Made by a program: the position numbers and the translations under genes. The notes beneath the pieces are model-generated. The model was given only the letters and a program-made list of their open reading frames with translations. It had not been told where the DNA came from and made no database searches. From a virus: a stretch of DNA of 48,072 bases. The DNA lies in the IMG/VR virus record IMGVR_UViG_3300031673_000087, positions 1-48,072 of that record, one strand, 5' to 3'. Shown here piece after piece: positions 14,096 to 22,900 of this stretch; positions within the stretch are counted from its first letter, which is position 1, and each line of letters starts with the position of its first letter.

Positions 14096-14125
14096 TTGAC
14101 AAATATAGATAATAGCATATATTAT
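14096..14125 (+). promoter_or_regulatory. Rightward repressor promoter
   Basis: TTGACA at 14096..14101 is followed by overlapping -10 candidates TATATT (16-bp spacer) and TATTAT (18-bp spacer). It would drive the repressor, lipoprotein and integrase. A half-site follows at 14128. Confidence 0.6.
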
Positions 14126-14153
14126 GGTTTGCTTAAAGAGGAGGTGAGCAAAT

Positions 14154-14543
14154 ATGTTGTTTAAAGACATCCTTAAGTCATGGATGAAAACAAAAGATAT
14201 GACTGGCGTGGATTTAGCTAAATTATATGGTTGCAGTTCGGGTTATATTTCACAATTATTACAAGGGAAAAGAAAAAAACCGCATAAGAAAACTATTGAA
14301 AAATTTGCGGAAATATTTGAAATATCGTCATATTTATTTATGAAATATCCGGGTGGTAAACTTATCTGTAAATATTGTATTGAAGAATATAAACATCTTG
14401 AGGAAAATAAAGGCGATGTAGATAATATGATTCGCTATAGAATATTGAAAATTATATGTTCTTTAAATGAATCTGATTTAAAAACAATTCATGAAGTTAT
14501 TAGTAGATTTAGTAAAGATAAAAAAAATAATCAGGAATTATAG
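14154..14543 (+). CDS. Xre/CI-like repressor
   Basis: A 129-residue protein. The N-terminal HTH (TGVDLAKLYGCSSGYISQLL, about 18-37, followed by GKRKKPHKKTIEKFAEIF) is a standard Xre domain. The C-terminal half contains CKYC and a helical region but no LexA-type peptidase dyad, so induction is probably not by RecA-driven self-cleavage. The ribosome site AGGAGG lies in the loop of an operator inverted repeat. It is the lysogeny repressor candidate and is divergent from the Cro-like gene. Confidence 0.75.
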   Translation: MLFKDILKSWMKTKDMTGVDLAKLYGCSSGYISQLLQGKRKKPHKKTIEKFAEIFEISSYLFMKYPGGKLICKYCIEEYKHLEENKGDVDNMIRYRILKIICSLNESDLKTIHEVISRFSKDKKNNQEL

Positions 14544-14566
14544 TATTATTAATGGGGGTGAGAGTG

Positions 14567-15049
14567 ATGAAAAGTAAAATTATTTTAAGATTTATAATAA
14601 TATGCTTGCTTTTTAGTGGGTGTTCGATAACAACTCAAATAAAACCACAAATTGAATATGATGAGAAAATAATTTTAAAGAAAAATTCTTATATTTATAG
14701 GGGTGAAGAATATTATTTCAATAAAAAAGGTCGGGGAATATTAAAAGAATTAACTTTAAATATACCTGAAGCTCAATTTGAATTAAAAGAATATGATAAT
14801 CTTATGAAAACAAAATTATATGAATATGTAATGGTCTCATCGGTTTTTGGATATGGTATATTTTCGTTGGAGAAAAGAGGTGATTATCCAGAAAGCTCAT
14901 TGAAATATGAAAGATATAATACAAATTCAAATATTTGTTTAGGTATTTTAATTTCTTGGGCTATGCTTGATTTTTATAGGGGTTCAAAAGCAGAATATCA
15001 TTTGAGAAAAGCTATAATACTTTATAATAAAACTTTAGATGAAAAATAA
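14567..15049 (+). CDS. Lipoprotein in the lysogeny operon
   Basis: A 160-residue protein with a lipoprotein signal: basic MKSKIILRF, a hydrophobic stretch IIICLLF and lipobox LFSGC (Cys about residue 20). The mature part is charged and has no recognised domain. The ATG at 14567 follows GGGGGTGAGAGTG. It sits between repressor and integrase, so it is made in the prophage state. By analogy with other prophage lipoproteins it may exclude superinfecting phage or alter the host envelope; that is inference. Confidence 0.7.
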   Translation: MKSKIILRFIIICLLFSGCSITTQIKPQIEYDEKIILKKNSYIYRGEEYYFNKKGRGILKELTLNIPEAQFELKEYDNLMKTKLYEYVMVSSVFGYGIFSLEKRGDYPESSLKYERYNTNSNICLGILISWAMLDFYRGSKAEYHLRKAIILYNKTLDEK

Positions 15050-16070
15050 ACCCTCTCTCTTTAAGCGCAAGAACTCTCGATTCTGGTGGTTCTCATGGTA
15101 CACAGATGAAGGACGTATTCAGGGATCATGTCGCAAGCTCAATCTCACAGTTTCAGATTACACAAAAAGCCAAGCTCTTGAAATACTGGTTCAGAAACTC
15201 TCCATAAATGCCCCAGAAACGTCAGAAGTGCCTCAAAAATCGCTTATCTCCCTCAAGGTAGACCTGAGACACAGGTTAATACGTGAAGGTGTCAGAAATA
15301 ACACTATTGAATTATATATGTATTCATTATCTAAACTCATAGAACTATTAGGTGAAGATTATTTATATTCAGATGTGAAGCGTGCCGATGTAAATCAGCT
15401 TCAGGATTATTTGTTTTATCAAAACAGGAGCCCGAACTCTATAAATACATACTGTGCATATCTACACGCCACGTTTGAACGGCTTTATGACGATGAATTG
15501 ATCGAGCGTAATCCGTTTCGTAAATTCAAGCGGTTAAAGGACAGTAGAAACAAGCAGAAATATCTCAATGAAGAAGAACTATCGAGGTTTATGGAAGTAT
15601 TGAAAGGTGAAAAAGAGGCATACCGCAGACTAATTTACATTTATATTTTCACCGGCCGGCGGCGTGGTGAGATATTGGACATTGAACGTAAGGACATCGA
15701 CCTTAAGAATAACTGTTTTAAGGTTATTAATAATAAGGGTAGCGATTTAAAGAAACAGAAATTACCGATACCGTCTGAAATCAGAGAAGATTTTGAGTGG
15801 TTTATGAAAAGGAATCAGTCAAAGAAACCATTCGGGATATTAAAACCTCAGAGCGTATCGCTGATGGTGAAAAGGTATATGAACAAAGCGAAGTTGCCTG
15901 AATCATTGCATCTCCATTCGCTCCGACACTCTTTTGTGAGTCAAGCATCGAAAAATGGTGTTAGTTTATGGGAAATCAAACTTTGGCTGGGACATTCATC
16001 TGTAGTAACGACCGAGATTTATGCTCACGGGGAGGTTGAGAAGACGATTGATATCGGGATAAGGAAATAG
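15039..16070 (+). CDS. Tyrosine recombinase (phage integrase)
   Basis: A 343-residue integrase. An N-terminal arm-type segment (SRFWWFSWYTDEGRI) and a SAM-like core-binding domain (about 75-165) precede the catalytic domain. Catalytic residues are visible: Arg in FTGRRRGEILD, HSLRHSF (HxxR), WLGHSS (H) and EIYAHG (Tyr nucleophile). It overlaps the lipoprotein gene by 11 nt and has no ribosome site of its own, so it depends on coupled translation. It marks the phage as temperate. It is convergent with the methyltransferase at 16071. Confidence 0.92.
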   Translation: MKNKPSLFKRKNSRFWWFSWYTDEGRIQGSCRKLNLTVSDYTKSQALEILVQKLSINAPETSEVPQKSLISLKVDLRHRLIREGVRNNTIELYMYSLSKLIELLGEDYLYSDVKRADVNQLQDYLFYQNRSPNSINTYCAYLHATFERLYDDELIERNPFRKFKRLKDSRNKQKYLNEEELSRFMEVLKGEKEAYRRLIYIYIFTGRRRGEILDIERKDIDLKNNCFKVINNKGSDLKKQKLPIPSEIREDFEWFMKRNQSKKPFGILKPQSVSLMVKRYMNKAKLPESLHLHSLRHSFVSQASKNGVSLWEIKLWLGHSSVVTTEIYAHGEVEKTIDIGIRK

Positions 16071-17045
16071 TTATGCAAATTCTAATTTCAGTTGTTGACG
16101 TTCTTGTTTTATACGTTTATTGGCTATCTCAAATCCTATAAAATTTCTATTTAATTCTTTACAAGCATCTGCCGTTGTGCCTGAACCCATAAAACCATCA
16201 AATACCAAGTCACCCTCATTTGTACTATGTAGAATTATGTTCTTTATTAAATCAATCGGCTTCGGTGTTTTATGCTCATTGCGTTCGGCTATCTCATAAT
16301 TCCAAACAGAATGATGTGTTTTTTGATTGTTAAATGTATATCGCAAATCCTCATATTCTCTACGCAAATCCTCATATTCTCTACGTAAATCTTTATATTC
16401 ACAATACAATTTTTCATAAGATTTCTTAAAAAAACCCGTTTTTGCTTGCAATTCCATGTAGGTTTCTTTTGTTGGAAAACTAAACCCTTTTCCTTGTATA
16501 AAAGAATGTTGATGTTTCGTCCATTTTAAAATATCTTTTATTTTTCCATTTCTTTTTTCGTATTTTTCTCTTTCTCTATTAAGATACCTTTTTATTGTAA
16601 TAAAACTTTCATATTTGGACTTTATTTTTTCTAATCCTGTTTCATCTTGAAATACATAAAACAAAAGGTACTCACATTGTTTAGAATAATTCCTCAAATC
16701 TTCCATAATTACAGCATTTAGTTGATTCCAATAATTATCAAATCGTTTATTCCATGTTATAAACTGTTTAAAAACAAAATCTGTATTATCTTCAAGCCAA
16801 ATCATAAGTCTTGCTATAATAGGCATCTTATTGTGAAATTGATAAAACGAACCATTGTCTTTTAATATCCTCTCATATCCTTTGAATATTTTGCCCATCC
16901 ATTCTATATAATTCGGGATTCTGTCCCAATCAGCTTTTTTAATATTATAAGGCGTATCAGATATAATCAAATCAATACTTTTATCATCAATCTCCGGCAT
17001 CAAATCCAGACAATCACCGCAGTATATTTTATTCAATTCAAGCAT
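16071..17045 (-). CDS. DNA methyltransferase (N6-adenine/N4-cytosine, beta type)
   Basis: A 324-residue enzyme. It begins MLELNKIYCGDCLDLMPEID, then LIISDTPYN (motif IV, DxPY type, about 26-34), a long central target-recognition region, and ends with FDGFMGSGTTADACKEL (SAM motif, about 282-298) and FIGFEIA. Motif order IV...I is the beta class. The central region has a coiled heptad-like repeat REYEDLR encoded by 21-bp direct repeats. It lies at the integrase side of the genome as a single, separately placed gene, possibly a moron protecting DNA from restriction. Confidence 0.88.
   Translation of the reverse strand: MLELNKIYCGDCLDLMPEIDDKSIDLIISDTPYNIKKADWDRIPNYIEWMGKIFKGYERILKDNGSFYQFHNKMPIIARLMIWLEDNTDFVFKQFITWNKRFDNYWNQLNAVIMEDLRNYSKQCEYLLFYVFQDETGLEKIKSKYESFITIKRYLNREREKYEKRNGKIKDILKWTKHQHSFIQGKGFSFPTKETYMELQAKTGFFKKSYEKLYCEYKDLRREYEDLRREYEDLRYTFNNQKTHHSVWNYEIAERNEHKTPKPIDLIKNIILHSTNEGDLVFDGFMGSGTTADACKELNRNFIGFEIANKRIKQERQQLKLEFA
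16342..16404. repeat. 21-bp tandem repeat inside the methyltransferase gene
   Basis: Two exact copies (16342..16362, 16363..16383) and a third diverged copy (16384..16404) encode three successive REYEDLR-type heptads. Copy-number change would alter a coiled segment in whole heptads without a frameshift. Confidence 0.8.
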
Positions 17046-17316
17046 AATCTTCTTTTCTGGATTGGATAATTTTCATATATTTATTAAGGAAATGAGTTAT
17101 GTTGCTTGGAATGATGCCAAAGTAAAGTATATTCTCATTGTAACTTATTGTTTATTATATACTATTATTTTTAGTATAACAAACACTCATACAATATAAC
17201 TAACTTTCTATTATTGAACAAGTAATATTATTTCTGAAAATACAAATTAGCAACATTTTATAGGGGAAAAGTGCCTGAAACCGTCTGAAAAGTATCTGCT
17301 TTAGCAACATAAGATT
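17046..17316. other. AT-rich intergenic region, candidate attP
   Basis: 271 bp without a gene. It contains three copies of AGCAACAT: one inverted (17099..17106) and two direct within TTAGCAACAT (17247..17256 and 17301..17310). The outermost copies form a 10-bp perfect inverted repeat TTATGTTGCT/AGCAACATAA. A TATACTA/TAGTATA hairpin is also present. Repeated short sites in an AT-rich gap near an integrase gene suggest integrase arm sites, but the attachment core cannot be proven from one sequence. Confidence 0.35.
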
Positions 17317-17505
17317 TTATTCCTTCTGATCATCCAGTATCTTATCGAGAGTACCACGTTTATTACTCTTAATTAAAACGTTTCTCATATTATCACATAA
17401 TTTGTTTATAGCATCTTCTATGGTAAGTCCCTCGCCTAATACAACAAGTGACATATCTTCCATCATCCAACGTCCTGATGCTTTATCTTTAGATTTTTTT
17501 ATCAT
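17317..17505 (-). CDS. Hypothetical small protein
   Basis: A 62-residue protein (MIKKSKDKASGRWMMEDMSL, then GLTIEDAINKLCDNM). A short beta segment followed by a helix is suggested. No family is recognised. It is the last gene of the lysis/nucleotide transcript before the candidate attachment region and has two hairpins ahead of its start. Confidence 0.45.
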   Translation of the reverse strand: MIKKSKDKASGRWMMEDMSLVVLGEGLTIEDAINKLCDNMRNVLIKSNKRGTLDKILDDQKE

Positions 17506-17522
17506 TTTCTATTTCTTTATGG

Positions 17523-17595
17523 TAACGAAAAGCAACGGTTTAAAAGCATTTTTCGTTATGATAATGGTAGCTGTTTTATGGGTAGAGTACAGCTA
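17523..17595 (-). promoter_or_regulatory. Two leader hairpins
   Basis: On the transcribed strand come ATAGCTGT..ACAGCTA (7-bp core stem, 17568..17595), then TAACGAAAA/TTTTCGTTA (9-bp perfect stem, 17523..17558). The second ends 17 nt before the ATG of the 62-aa gene. Confidence 0.45.
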
Positions 17596-17635
17596 TCGAA
17601 ACTCCAACTCCTTCCACACATGGTGGGCGAGCTAA

Positions 17636-18290
17636 TCAATTTTTTCTTAATGTATCTTTCCATATTATTTCGTAATTTTTCATTCTCATGGGATGGAGTA
17701 TATAACTATCATTACTATATATACCAAGTCCGAACCCATGTTGCCAATCGGCAATCTTTCCCTCTAAGTATTCCGGGTGCAAGTCGCATAGACAACCGCA
17801 TTCCATCCAATCATAAACACCGCCACGCTTTGTCCTGCAATGCAATCCTATACGATGTGAATGACCAGAAGCACCCGACATACCCTCATCTTCATATTCA
17901 TTCTTTGCGGTATATGCAGAATACTTATTAATCCTCGTTCCGTGTTTCCATATCACGCCTTTGTATACAAAGAATTTGATATACTCAATATGGTACTTCT
18001 TGAACCTGATGAGATTTTCTATCTGGAGTGCGCGAAGGCAGTCGAGTTCTGGTGCCTTATCCCGTATAAATTTCTTTAATCTCTTCATGTGATTACTCTC
18101 AACATGAATTATACGGGAATCCGGGCATCTTTCCCTAAGAATGGCAAAGTATACTACTGTAAAAATCGTGCCATTCATCTGTAACAATTATATCTGGTTT
18201 TACATAAGAACAAAAATCAAATGCGGATCGCACAGCTTTTTTATCTTCAAACGGAACATGCAAGTCATTAAGTTTAACTACAGTTTCCAT
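17636..18290 (-). pseudogene. Metallophosphoesterase, broken by internal deletion/frameshift
   Basis: Two pieces of one calcineurin-like phosphoesterase lie in different frames. From ATG 18290 the first frame reads LNDLHVPFEDKKA (DxH metal motif) and IIVTDEWHDFY (the GDxxD-like position), then stops at TAG 18135. The other frame continues AILRERCPDSRIIHVESNHM (NH motif), KRLKKFIRDKAPEL, GMSGASGHSHRIG (GHxH motif) and MECGCLCDLHP. The segment normally found between DFY and the RERCPDS strand is missing, about 35-40 residues judged from remembered family members. All metal ligands survive, but no single frame encodes them. Confidence 0.75.
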
Positions 18291-18603
18291 TTTCTTTCTC
18301 ATAGATTATGCTCTTGCCAAGTATCATTGCTTCTTTATGCTCTAAAGCAGCACCTTCACTTTGTTCCCATTCAGGAAGCATTACTATTATATCAGAACGG
18401 TTCAGAAGTTCTAAATCACCATCAAGCCAAGTATTATCTTCACATGCACCATCCATAAATGCTGTATTAAGATGCGGGCAAATAACAGCATATCCTCTTG
18501 CCCAATATTTTTTTGCTACCAACCTCGCTTTGTAAATGTTCTCATAAATAGTATCTGGCTTTTTGTTTCCACGATAAGCACCACTTATGTAAACTACTTG
18601 CAT
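18274..18603 (-). CDS. DUF4406 / nucleoside deoxyribosyltransferase-like protein
   Basis: A 109-residue protein with VVYISGAYRG at the N-terminus, ARGYAVICPH, SDIIVMLPEWEQSEGAALEH and AMILGKSIIYE. This is the pattern of DUF4406 and the nucleoside 2-deoxyribosyltransferase superfamily, in which the SxGaxxE region holds the catalytic Glu. It may cleave or exchange a nucleotide base, or bind nucleotides. It overlaps the broken phosphoesterase gene and the Nmad1-like gene, suggesting a nucleotide-directed group. Confidence 0.75.
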   Translation of the reverse strand: MQVVYISGAYRGNKKPDTIYENIYKARLVAKKYWARGYAVICPHLNTAFMDGACEDNTWLDGDLELLNRSDIIVMLPEWEQSEGAALEHKEAMILGKSIIYEKENGNCS

Positions 18604-18887
18604 TCATTCTCCCTTGATGACAATATTAAACAGGAATAAACACCTAAATCAATAAGTGTATCTTTATCAATTTCTTGTCCAGTTTCAATCATTCTAATAA
18701 TACGGACACATTTCAAATACAGACCGCTAATATTTTCTCTCGGAAATCGCCTGGCATTCTCAAGATGATTACCATACTTTTTTCTGCGCTCAAGAAAGAT
18801 TTTGAATTTCTCCCGCAATATCTTTCTAAATGATTTAATATCATCTGGAGAATCTTGTTCGTAAGGCTTGTTAATTCTTGCAAGCAT
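18594..18887 (-). CDS. Nmad1 (DUF1599)-like protein
   Basis: A 97-residue all-helical protein. ERRKKYGNHLENARRF, ISGLYLKCVRIIRMIETG and DTLIDLGVYSCLIL follow the YG...K..R...D...DL..Y scheme of the nucleotide-modification-associated Nmad1/MazG-like helical family. In phages this fold occurs with enzymes for unusual nucleotides. The assignment rests on pattern memory only. Its start uses GGCAGGTAAATA at the end of the holin-like gene. Confidence 0.55.
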   Translation of the reverse strand: MLARINKPYEQDSPDDIKSFRKILREKFKIFLERRKKYGNHLENARRFPRENISGLYLKCVRIIRMIETGQEIDKDTLIDLGVYSCLILSSRENECK

Positions 18888-18890
18888 TAT

Positions 18891-19094
18891 TTACCTGCCA
18901 ATTATAGCTTTTATCCTATCACGAATATCTTTCCATTCATCTTTTGATACTTTTCCATCAGCCAATGCGTCTGAAATAGTATCAATAGCATCAAGAATTT
19001 TTGTTATCTTTAAGCCTAAAGCCGTACCAAGTAAAGCTGTTAAGATAACTGGAACAATATTGTCAATTAAAAGTTGAATAATCCATGCTTTCAT
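18891..19094 (-). CDS. Holin-like small membrane protein
   Basis: A 67-residue protein. The first 30 residues form one hydrophobic segment (WIIQLLIDNIVPVILTALLG), and the rest is a charged amphipathic helix (SKDEWKDIRDRIKAIIG). Size, topology and position next to the lysis genes fit a phage holin. The ATG at 19094 is chosen from AAGGAGAATTAAA; the longer frame has no ribosome site. Confidence 0.6.
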   Translation of the reverse strand: MKAWIIQLLIDNIVPVILTALLGTALGLKITKILDAIDTISDALADGKVSKDEWKDIRDRIKAIIGR

Positions 19095-19095
19095 T

Positions 19096-19515
19096 TTAAT
19101 TCTCCTTAAATACGTTTTCAATTATTACTTGAAATTTATCCGGTAACAATGCAAGTATTTCTCGCATAGCATCCGTTGACTCAAATACTCCGGGCATGTT
19201 ATCTGTACCATTCTTGAATTGCCCCACAGCTATACAACCCTCAAGTTCCCCTACTTTATTTGCTATATGCACTGCAATTTTTAAGCGATCAGGAACGTTT
19301 TTTATATTGATAGCCCATCCTTTTAATTGTTTATTTAATCTGGATGACTGATATTTCTCAGCCCAATATTCACCTGCTGGTATGCAGGATATAAATGGTT
19401 TATTACTTAGCCATGGTCTTTCAAGCGTATAACATGCATATCCTGGCATATATAATATGCCCTGTGTAGCTTCATTATCAGATATAACACGTTTTATATT
19501 AATTATAGATTTCAT
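19096..19515 (-). CDS. DUF5675 family protein in the lysis module
   Basis: A 139-residue protein with GILYMPGYACYTLERPWLSN, FISCIPAGEYW, VPDRLKIAVHIANK and GCIAVGQFK, the DUF5675 family pattern (SCIPaG.Y and GCI.vG). The conserved Cys and His are arranged like L,D-transpeptidase-type catalytic residues, and the gene lies between two holin-type genes. No other endolysin was found in the window, so this is the best lysis-enzyme candidate, although its activity is not established. Confidence 0.75.
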   Translation of the reverse strand: MKSIINIKRVISDNEATQGILYMPGYACYTLERPWLSNKPFISCIPAGEYWAEKYQSSRLNKQLKGWAINIKNVPDRLKIAVHIANKVGELEGCIAVGQFKNGTDNMPGVFESTDAMREILALLPDKFQVIIENVFKEN

Positions 19516-19691
19516 TTTATTAATCCGCTACCTATCACACCGATTAATGCAATTATTATGTACCAGAAAATCTTTTCACGTTCTCGGTGTGTTGCCAGAT
19601 GATTGTCTAATTTTTCATTTATATTCTCGAAGCTTCCAACAATTTCTCTTTCAAGAATTGCTATTCGCTCCCCCAGTGTCTGTCTTGGCAT
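19512..19691 (-). CDS. XhlA-like holin-associated protein
   Basis: A 59-residue protein: a charged coiled-coil N-terminus (TLGERIAILEREIVGSFENI) and a single C-terminal transmembrane segment (WYIIIALIGVIGSGLI). This is the layout of XhlA/hemolysin-type phage lysis proteins. The ATG at 19691 lies inside the end of the 78-aa gene, and the stop overlaps the DUF5675 start (ATGA). It probably assists membrane disruption during lysis. Confidence 0.65.
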   Translation of the reverse strand: MPRQTLGERIAILEREIVGSFENINEKLDNHLATHREREKIFWYIIIALIGVIGSGLIK

Positions 19692-19887
19692 TTTCTTTTT
19701 CCTTCTGTTTTATTTTATCTTCTTGAATTATTTCCTCAAGTATTGTTATCTGATTAATCAAAGCGATTCTACGTTCGCTAAATCTGAATAAATTTGCTTC
19801 AACTTCAGCAAGTTTCATTCTACGGTTTATAAGTTTATCAGTTATCATATTATAAATATCCCATTTTTGTGAATTATGTATTTTCAT
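19651..19887 (-). CDS. Small coiled-coil protein
   Basis: A 78-residue helical protein with heptad-like content (KLINRRMKLAEVEANLF, INQITILEEIIQEDKIKQ) and a polar Gly/Asn/Ser tail. It overlaps the XhlA-like gene by 41 nt in another frame. Between the tail-tip and lysis genes, it may be a tail accessory or lysis-regulatory protein. No family is recognised. Confidence 0.5.
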   Translation of the reverse strand: MKIHNSQKWDIYNMITDKLINRRMKLAEVEANLFRFSERRIALINQITILEEIIQEDKIKQKEKENAKTDTGGANSNS

Positions 19888-19954
19888 CTACATCTATATG
19901 ACCCAGCTTGTTATAAAATATTCTCTTAACACCAACATCGAAAAATGTCTCCTT

Positions 19955-22900
19955 TTAAGTGTCCTGCACGTGACTCGTTATTACTCCATCTTCTACGGTA
20001 AGTGTAAATAATGAGAAATCCGTGGCTGTGAATTGTGCAGTAAAAGTAGAATACGATTGTACCATATCGTCATGGGCAACTTGGTCGGAGTGGGATGCAA
20101 TAGTATGGCTTTCGGCATGATGGTCATCTTCACCGATGCCATCAAGAGAACCATGATCAACTGTTCCTCCTTGTCCCGCTCCACTATGAGCATGCGCATA
20201 AATATTCACACCATCAACAGTACCAGCGCAGGCAATATTACCGTCAACATCCAAATCCTTTGCTGTCCAAATATCACCATCACTATCAATATATACTTTG
20301 GCTACGGTATCAAGTTTCATTGTGAAACGATGACCAACAGCATTGGCTTGAATTATTAGATTACCACTATTTATAGTTACTATATCATTAGCAGGATAAT
20401 CTTGTATTCTTAAATAACCTTCCTCAAGAGCATATCCAAGTCTTACTATCTCATAACCATCGGTGTTATATACGTAATAAAGACCATCAGCACCGCTCAT
20501 TATTGCTCTTTTTCCACTTGCTGCCGTTTGTACTGTTCTCCCGGTAAGAGTTCCAGTCACTATATTATTAGCAGTCAAATAATCCGTTTTTATATAACCA
20601 CCCTCAATGATAGTATACCCTTGCACTTTTGCTGTATTGGTCGCCGTATTAACTGAGGTTTGGTCAGCATCCGGGTCGGTACATTTTGCATCAGTATGTC
20701 CAACTGTTATTGTACCGCTTATTTTAGCGTCTGTTAGTATAGCATTTTTTATCTGTGCCGTTTCTGTAATCAATTCCCCTGTAGTAATTTCATTTGCTGT
20801 AATAGAATGAGCTTGCAATAAACCCGCATGTATAATTTTCCCGCTAAGGGCTGGCTCTACAGTACCCGTTACAGAATCATAATAAGCCATCACAAACATA
20901 TCTATACTTGCGGCGGGTCTTGTAACGCTTGGTAGTAAATCATCTATATCTACATTTCTATCAAAATAGATATATGGAGCTGCCGTTGCCCCTGAATTGA
21001 TTTCATATTTAACACCCTTGTATGTTATAATACCTGTTGTCCACGCAGCCTTACTATCCGCTACAGACCATACAAAACCATGAGGTGCGGGTATTACCCC
21101 TAAGCCAAGACCGACTATTGCGATGGAATCTTCAGGTGCATCTGTAGTTCGCATCATAATATCCCATGGCTGATAAACAAATGTCTGTACTCTTACATAA
21201 TAAGTACCGGCTCCGGGAACGTCTATTTTAATAGGTGAGCCTGTTGCCCAAACAAAACGAGATACTGAATAGGCATCAGCAGAAGCACGCCACCATACAT
21301 AAAATTCAAGTTTATCCTTTCCGAGCACATAATCAGGTATTGTAAATGCCACATTAATCTGAGGCTGATATGTACCGTCATCATTCATTTTGTAAGTTTC
21401 TGTCAGGGTTAAACCTGTTGCTGGCGGTAATTCTGTCCAATCCTCTATAACCGGTATTTCATCATAACCCGAAACAATACCCTCATCACCGTATAATGAT
21501 GAAACATATTCCTCACCCACTATCTCTATTTCATCATTTAGATTTTCATCTGTACTTACAATGCGGAATTTCTTTGATGTCCAATTCGGTATGGTATGAG
21601 TTACTTCACAAAGTTCACCTACCAGTACATGACATTGATTGATTGATACACGGCATTTGAAAGCGTATTGAGCGAGTTTGCCTTTCCAGAGAATATGATT
21701 AGCTATTCGGGAGGCTTGGCTGCGACTATTAATACCATAACAGGGTATCTCTTTTATAACTTCTCCACGTTCCGCTATATCAATCTCATCGTCAACACGG
21801 AGAAATACTTTTCTGAAATCTTTTTCAGGGTCGGTGTAAAGTATTTTAACAACATTCGGGATTTTATCCTTCGGTATCTGTGAATATGAGAAACTTCCGG
21901 CAATGATATTATTGATATCGAGGGCAAAATCAGCATCAACGGATTCGGCTTTTTCTATGCCAAGATGTATTTTACCGTCTTTACTATAGAGAAAACCGCC
22001 AAATGTTGTAAGGATATCTTCAAGATAAGTTTTAATATTATCCAGATCATCAATAACGATATTGCACTCAAAACGCTTTTCATATTTGTTATCCAAATTC
22101 AATATTAAAACATCGCAGTAAGCAGCAACAGTTTTAAATGAATCTACATTCAGATCATCGGAAGTCAAGTCAAGTCCAAGTCTGGTTGTTGTTAAAAGGT
22201 CAAATATTATCCATGCCGGATTTGTGCTGTATTCAACATTCCAATCACTGTTTACGGCATCCCATACTTTTATTTTGCGTCCTTTTATGTAGGCGGTAAA
22301 TTCAGGATTAAATGCATTTGTTAGACGTTCATCTGTAGTATCAATCGTGCAAGCTATGTATGCGGTATTTCTAAAACCGCAGGCTTCACCGCCTGAGAAA
22401 TGAAGAACAAGTGTCGGGGACATATATTCCGATTCTGTCGAAGCAAAAGTCACATAGACATTCGTACCCGGACTCTTTAAAAATAATGTGGCAAAAGAAT
22501 TATTCTGGTAGGCTGTTGTAAGATAAGTTTTTGCAGCAGTATTTAAGTTAAAAGTAACTATTTTATTATTGACTGATAAGGATTGACTGCTGTCAACCGC
22601 ACTCGCATCATCGGCAGGTTTATTATTCCACGTTAAAGTATTCTCAGCCCAATCCGAGGCTGTTGCTGCTGTCCATACCGATATTGCACCATCAGTATGT
22701 GTATATCTTGTCATTACTTTTAATTCTGCGGAATCTATTGTAAGATTGCCCGGAAGTTCACTTAAATCATAGCGTAAATAAGAACGAAGTAATTCAGAAC
22801 CGCCAGAAATTTTTACATGAAGTTCCTTTACAATAAATTCCTGATTCGCATATTCCCAATGAAATGCTGTGTCGGGGAAACCTGAATCGGCATAAGCATC

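Larger units (their letters stand above)
13974..14152. promoter_or_regulatory. Operator half-sites TTTGCTYA
   Basis: Seven copies or near copies of TTTGCTTA/TTTGCTCT or its complement lie between the divergent regulators: 13974, 13995, 14008, 14055 (inverted), 14073 (TTGCTTAA), 14128 and 14145 (inverted). Those at 14128..14135 and 14145..14152 face each other as an inverted repeat around the repressor ribosome site. They overlap or flank both promoters, so they are the probable repressor/Cro binding sites. Confidence 0.6.

Noticed and set aside
19887-19931. 14-codon frame after the tail-tip gene (MLVLREYFITSWVI)
   Set aside because: AAGGAG is present, but the frame is very short and competes with the in-frame extension of the tail-tip gene.
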